From Clostridiales bacterium (GTDB lineage: Bacteria > Bacillota > Clostridia > Lachnospirales > Lachnospiraceae), in the NCBI GenBank assembly GCA_020859965.1, contig JAJBVF010000259.1, forward strand, positions 1 through 16,946: a stretch of 16,946 nucleotides of DNA, read 5' to 3'. The translations under genes were made by a program, and so were the position numbers. Under the pieces are notes generated by a model. The model did no database searches, was not told the DNA's origin, and was given only the letters and a program-made list of their open reading frames with translations. Below, in pieces: positions 14,204-16,946 of the stretch; within the stretch, counting starts at the first letter, position 1, and every line of letters begins with the position of its first letter.

Positions 14204-14587
14204 ATGGAAAACACAGAGCTTCATACTTATAAATTGGAAAACGATGAACAGTTTGGTGAGGTACGCATCGCTGATGAAGTAGTGGCGATTATCGCGGGAC
14301 TCGCCGCTTCGGAGGTAGAAGGCGTCGCTTCGATGGCCGGCAATGTGACGCGGGAGCTGATCAGCAAGCTCAGCACAAAGAGCCTTTCAAAGGGAGTCCG
14401 CATTACGGTAGAGGATGGAACGGTTACCGTGGCGCTGGCGATCAATCTTCGCTATGGCTATAATGTACCGTCCACCTGTGCACAGATTCAGGAAAAGGTA
14501 AAGACTGCTATTGAGACGATGACCGGACTGAATGTGGCGGAAGTGAATGTAAAGATCGTAAATGTCCAGATGGAGGACGAAAAATAA
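14204..14587 (+). CDS. Asp23/Gls24 family envelope stress protein
   Basis: This is a small cytoplasmic protein of the Asp23/Gls24 family; in Staphylococcus aureus Asp23 lines the membrane and affects the cell-wall stress response. I chose the ATG at 14204 (127 residues), directly behind an AGGAGG site; the frame is open further upstream to 14150 but without a signal. The family domain spans about residues 16-118, with GEVRIADEVVAIIAGLAASE, EGVASMAG and a final beta strand AEVNVKIVNVQ. No membrane segment is present. It is the first gene of the cluster with nusB, xseA, xseB and ispA, an arrangement common in Clostridia. The detailed role there is not established. Confidence 0.9.
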   Translation: MENTELHTYKLENDEQFGEVRIADEVVAIIAGLAASEVEGVASMAGNVTRELISKLSTKSLSKGVRITVEDGTVTVALAINLRYGYNVPSTCAQIQEKVKTAIETMTGLNVAEVNVKIVNVQMEDEK

Positions 14588-14622
14588 TTTTGTACAGGAG
14601 ACATGCATAGGGGATTCACGGG

Positions 14623-15048
14623 ATGATGAAGAGAAGCGAGATCAGAGAAAACGTCTTTAAGCTTGTATTTTGCGGAGATTTTTACAGTCAGGATGAGATT
14701 CCGGTACAGGTAGACCGGTATTTTGAGGAAGCCGCCATTCCTGATGAGGAGTCGGGGTTTTCAAAATTCAGTGAGGAAGAGCAGGCGCTCATCGCGAACC
14801 GGTTTGATCAGGTGAAGGAGCGGGTATCTGAGCTGGATGCGAAGATCAACCAGGTGGCAAAGGGCTGGAAGACGGACCGTATGGGAAAAGCGGAGCTGGC
14901 AATCCTTCGTCTGGCTGTATATGAGATGCTGTATGATGAGGATGTTCCTGTGAAGGTAGCGATCAATGAGGCAGTGGAGCTGGCCAAGAAATATGGCGGA
15001 GAGGATGCTTCTGCTTTTGTGAACGGGATTCTGGCAAAGCTTGCTTAG
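14623..15048 (+). CDS. nusB: Transcription antitermination factor NusB
   Basis: NusB binds boxA RNA with NusE (ribosomal protein S10) and helps RNA polymerase pass through rRNA operons. The 141-residue all-helical protein starts with MMKRSEIRENVFKLVFC and has the conserved C-terminal part: MGKAELAILRLAVYEMLY, then PVKVAINEAVELAKKYGG and SAFVNGILAKL. The start is 14623, with AGGGG nine bases upstream; a second ATG follows at once at 14626. It lies 35 bp behind the Asp23-family gene and 53 bp ahead of xseA, so it is probably cotranscribed with both. Confidence 0.94.
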   Translation: MMKRSEIRENVFKLVFCGDFYSQDEIPVQVDRYFEEAAIPDEESGFSKFSEEEQALIANRFDQVKERVSELDAKINQVAKGWKTDRMGKAELAILRLAVYEMLYDEDVPVKVAINEAVELAKKYGGEDASAFVNGILAKLA

Positions 15049-15101
15049 GATTTGCTGATCGGGAATTTTGCGTTTGCGATGCGCGTATTGGGCGGTGCAG
15101 G

Positions 15102-16304
15102 ATGATGCAAAGGGTTTATTCAGTCGGTCAGATCAACGGCTATATCAAAAATATGTTTGCGCAGGACTTTGTGCTGAACCGCGTCAGTATTTCGGGGGAA
15201 GTTTCGAACTGCAAATACCACAGTTCGGGGCATATTTATTTCTCTCTGAAAGATGAGACGGGGACGCTTGCCTGCGTTATGTTTGCCAGTGCCAGACGGG
15301 GACTGGCTTTTCGGTTATCAGACGGTCAGCAGGTCATCGCGGATGGAAATATTACTGTGTATGAGCGGGACGGCCGTTGTCAGCTTTATGCGGCGCGGAT
15401 ACGCCGCGATGGCGCGGGAGCTTTGTATGAGAGATTTCTGGCGCTGAAACAGGAGCTGGAAGAGATGGGGATGTTCGCCCCGGAATATAAGCAGCCGATT
15501 CCGCCATATGTGAGGCGCCTTGGTGTCGTGACTGCTCCGACCGGCGCGGCGGTGCGGGATATCATCAATATTTCCAGACGGCGCAGTCCGGGCATTCAGA
15601 TCATCCTGTATCCGGCAAAGGTTCAGGGAGAAGGCGCTGCCAGGAGTGTGGCGGATGGCCTGCACGCACTCGATCAGCTGGATCTGGATCTGATCATTGT
15701 GGGGCGCGGCGGCGGCTCGATGGAAGATCTGTGGGCGTTTAATGAAGAGACGGTCGCGCGGGCGATTTTTGAATGCCGTACGCCGGTGATCTCAGCGGTC
15801 GGACATGAGACCGACACGACGATCGCGGATTTTGTGGCGGATCTGCGGGCACCGACGCCATCAGCAGCCGCAGAGCTTGGAGTCCCGGACATATCGGCGA
15901 TTTCTGATCGTCTTATTTCGCAGCGGGACAGGATGAACCGGCTGATGCGGGACCGGATTTCTGAAAAACGAATGCGTTTGCGTCAGTATGAGATGCGTAT
16001 CAATTATGTTTCTCCAGTGCGGTGTGTGCAGGAACAGCGGCAGCGGCTTGCAGATCTGGAAGAGGGGATCCGCCGCGGGATGAAACAGCTCCTTGAAGCA
16101 CGAAAAAATACGCTGGTATTATACGCGGAGAAATTAAAACGGGTTTCGCCGCTTGAAAAGCTGACACAGGGATATGCCTGCGTCACAGATAAAGATGGAA
16201 AAAGAGTGTATTCAATCACCCGGATAAAGGCGGGAGATCCGGTGAGCATTTATGTGTCGGACGGATGTATCGAGGCAGAGGTGACCCGGACAGAGACGAT
16301 GTGA
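15102..16304 (+). CDS. xseA: Exodeoxyribonuclease VII large subunit XseA
   Basis: XseA is the catalytic subunit of exonuclease VII, which degrades single-stranded DNA from both ends and works with several copies of XseB. The 400-residue protein has an N-terminal OB-fold for DNA binding (about 5-102) and the catalytic region (about 125-260) with VTAPTGAAVRDI, GRGGGSMEDLWAFNEE (201-216) and SAVGHETDTTIADFVADLRAPTPSAAAEL (231-259). A long coiled coil follows (about 268-345), which is where XseB binds. The C-terminal segment (LTQGYACVTDKDGK) is typical. Two ATG codons are adjacent (15102 and 15105), with only a modest AGG upstream. All key motifs are present. A hairpin separates it from xseB. Confidence 0.95.
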   Translation: MMQRVYSVGQINGYIKNMFAQDFVLNRVSISGEVSNCKYHSSGHIYFSLKDETGTLACVMFASARRGLAFRLSDGQQVIADGNITVYERDGRCQLYAARIRRDGAGALYERFLALKQELEEMGMFAPEYKQPIPPYVRRLGVVTAPTGAAVRDIINISRRRSPGIQIILYPAKVQGEGAARSVADGLHALDQLDLDLIIVGRGGGSMEDLWAFNEETVARAIFECRTPVISAVGHETDTTIADFVADLRAPTPSAAAELGVPDISAISDRLISQRDRMNRLMRDRISEKRMRLRQYEMRINYVSPVRCVQEQRQRLADLEEGIRRGMKQLLEARKNTLVLYAEKLKRVSPLEKLTQGYACVTDKDGKRVYSITRIKAGDPVSIYVSDGCIEAEVTRTETM

Positions 16305-16317
16305 GGAGCAAAGACAT

Positions 16318-16358
16318 AAAGTCATGAATCTGAGCGTAAACGCTCGATTCCTGACTTT
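16318..16358. repeat. Long hairpin between xseA and xseB
   Basis: Arms at 16318-16336 and 16341-16358 form a nearly perfect stem: AAAGTCA/TGACTTT, GAATC/GATTC and GAGCG/CGCTC, with one mismatch, one bulge and a 4-base TAAA loop. No T-run follows, so it is not a standard terminator. It could stabilise or process the mRNA, or be one copy of a dispersed palindromic repeat. No second copy was noticed in this window. Confidence 0.7.
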
Positions 16359-16409
16359 CGACCCTGGCATCATCATATCGGACGGAACGGAAACAGACGG
16401 GAGGCTGCA

Positions 16410-16676
16410 ATGGATGAACGGGAAAAAAAGAACAATATAGCTGCTACAGATGCGGACAGCGGGCAGGATCAGGAGGAGAATCTGTCTCTTGAGGCTTCCT
16501 TTGAAAGACTCGACGGGGTATTGGAACGTCTGGAAGACCGGGAGATTCCGCTGGAAGAGGCATTTACTTTGTACCAGCAGGGGCTGGAGCTCCTTCGCCG
16601 GTGCAATGAAAAAATAGACACTGTTGAAAAGAAGATTCTGATTATGAACGGAGATGGTGGTTTTGACGAATTTTGA
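16410..16676 (+). CDS. xseB: Exodeoxyribonuclease VII small subunit XseB
   Basis: XseB is the small helical partner of XseA and is needed in several copies per complex. The 88-residue protein has a polar, acidic N-terminal tail (about 1-25) and then the conserved core: LEASFERLDGVLERLEDREIPLEEAFTLYQQGLELLRRCNEKI, which forms the helical hairpin. The C-terminus ends NGDGGFDEF. GGGAGG precedes the ATG at a good distance. It overlaps the start of the ispA gene. The N-terminal tail is a little longer than in E. coli XseB. Confidence 0.93.
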   Translation: MDEREKKNNIAATDADSGQDQEENLSLEASFERLDGVLERLEDREIPLEEAFTLYQQGLELLRRCNEKIDTVEKKILIMNGDGGFDEF

Positions 16677-16946
16677 CGATCAAATGAAAAGACGCGTAAC
16701 CGAGATTAAAAGCATTATTCAGAATTATCTGCCGGAAGAGGATGGTTATCAGCGCACCCTTTTGGAAGCAGTCGATTACAGCATGCTTGTCGGGGGAAAG
16801 AAGCTGCGTCCTCTTCTGATGCAGCAGACTTATGTGATGTTTGGCGGCACATCAGCAGTGATTGAACCATTTCTGGTGGCAATTGAGATGATCCATACAC
16901 AGTCTTTGATCCATGATGATCTTCCGGCTCTGGACAATGATGAATA
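16663..16946 (+). CDS. ispA: Polyprenyl (farnesyl/geranyl) diphosphate synthase, partial
   Basis: This enzyme condenses isopentenyl diphosphate with allylic diphosphates to make farnesyl or related diphosphates, precursors of undecaprenyl carrier lipid and quinones. Only the first 94 or so residues are in the window; the gene runs off the right edge. Visible motifs are LVGGKKLRPLL (substrate diphosphate binding) and the first aspartate-rich motif DDLPALDND, with IEMIHTQSLIHDD before it, as in short-chain IspA-type enzymes. I favour the TTG at 16663, because GGAG (16650-16653) lies nine bases upstream; the ATG at 16654 would touch that site, and the ATG at 16684 lacks one. The start overlaps xseB by 14 nt, indicating translational coupling. 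dxs would be expected further right, as in many Clostridia. Confidence 0.9.
   Translation, partial: MTNFDDQMKRRVTEIKSIIQNYLPEEDGYQRTLLEAVDYSMLVGGKKLRPLLMQQTYVMFGGTSAVIEPFLVAIEMIHTQSLIHDDLPALDNDE

Noticed and set aside
14603..14626. A 7-codon mini-ORF ending on the nusB start codon
   Set aside because: The AGGAG is only two bases from its ATG, too close for normal initiation, so a leader peptide is not well supported.
1..16946. CRISPR arrays, tRNA or rRNA genes, insertion sequences, prophage genes
   Set aside because: No regularly spaced repeats, transposase or integrase motifs, or RNA gene signatures were seen on either strand.

Overview
The window reads as chromosomal DNA from a Gram-positive member of the Clostridia, most likely a Lachnospiraceae-type gut anaerobe. 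I base this on AGGAGG-type ribosome binding sites, sigma-A-like promoters, the pyrB-pyrI pair (a zinc-binding regulatory subunit instead of a PyrR-type leader), the Asp23-nusB-xseA-xseB-ispA cluster, and a mother-cell-lysis type amidase lacking a signal peptide. The genus cannot be fixed from sequence reading alone. I see no rRNA, tRNA, CRISPR array, insertion sequence, prophage or plasmid gene. This is mostly ordinary core genome with a few odd proteins.

Layout. (1) 1-935: a lone secreted acidic protein of unknown function, ending at a bidirectional terminator. (2) 937-3931, minus strand: a three-gene ABC importer (binding protein, permease, ATPase) of the COG2984/COG4120/COG1101 type, the class that includes the streptococcal tryptophan importer TrpXYZ. 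A strong hairpin lies between the binding-protein gene and the permease gene. (3) 3932-4077: a compact divergent promoter region. (4) 4078-5490: hflX, a ribosome-associated GTPase, with an extra segment of about 50 residues next to switch I. (5) 5671-7696: a CwlC-like amidase with a SPOR domain and no signal peptide, then mutY. (6) 7754-8776: a family 2 glycosyltransferase with its own promoter. (7) 8801-10155, minus strand: pyrB and pyrI, overlapping, for de novo pyrimidine synthesis. (8) 10236-12386: a 716-residue protein with a RelA/SpoT nucleotidyltransferase domain fused to a long unrecognised C-terminal half, divergent from pyrB. (9) 12482-14068: prfC (RF3). (10) 14204-16946: an Asp23/Gls24 protein, nusB, xseA, xseB and the start of ispA, a standard clostridial cluster heading towards isoprenoid synthesis.

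The best candidate for something undescribed is the RelA/SpoT fusion protein. The residues expected for ATP binding and pyrophosphoryl transfer are present, but the loop that normally carries the nucleotide-stacking tyrosine (GYxSxH-like) reads GVFRLP. It also has an extra N-terminal region and about 480 residues after the catalytic domain. Its product, trigger and partners cannot be predicted from known synthetases. The HflX insertion, several palindromes placed on promoters, and the hairpin between xseA and xseB are secondary points.
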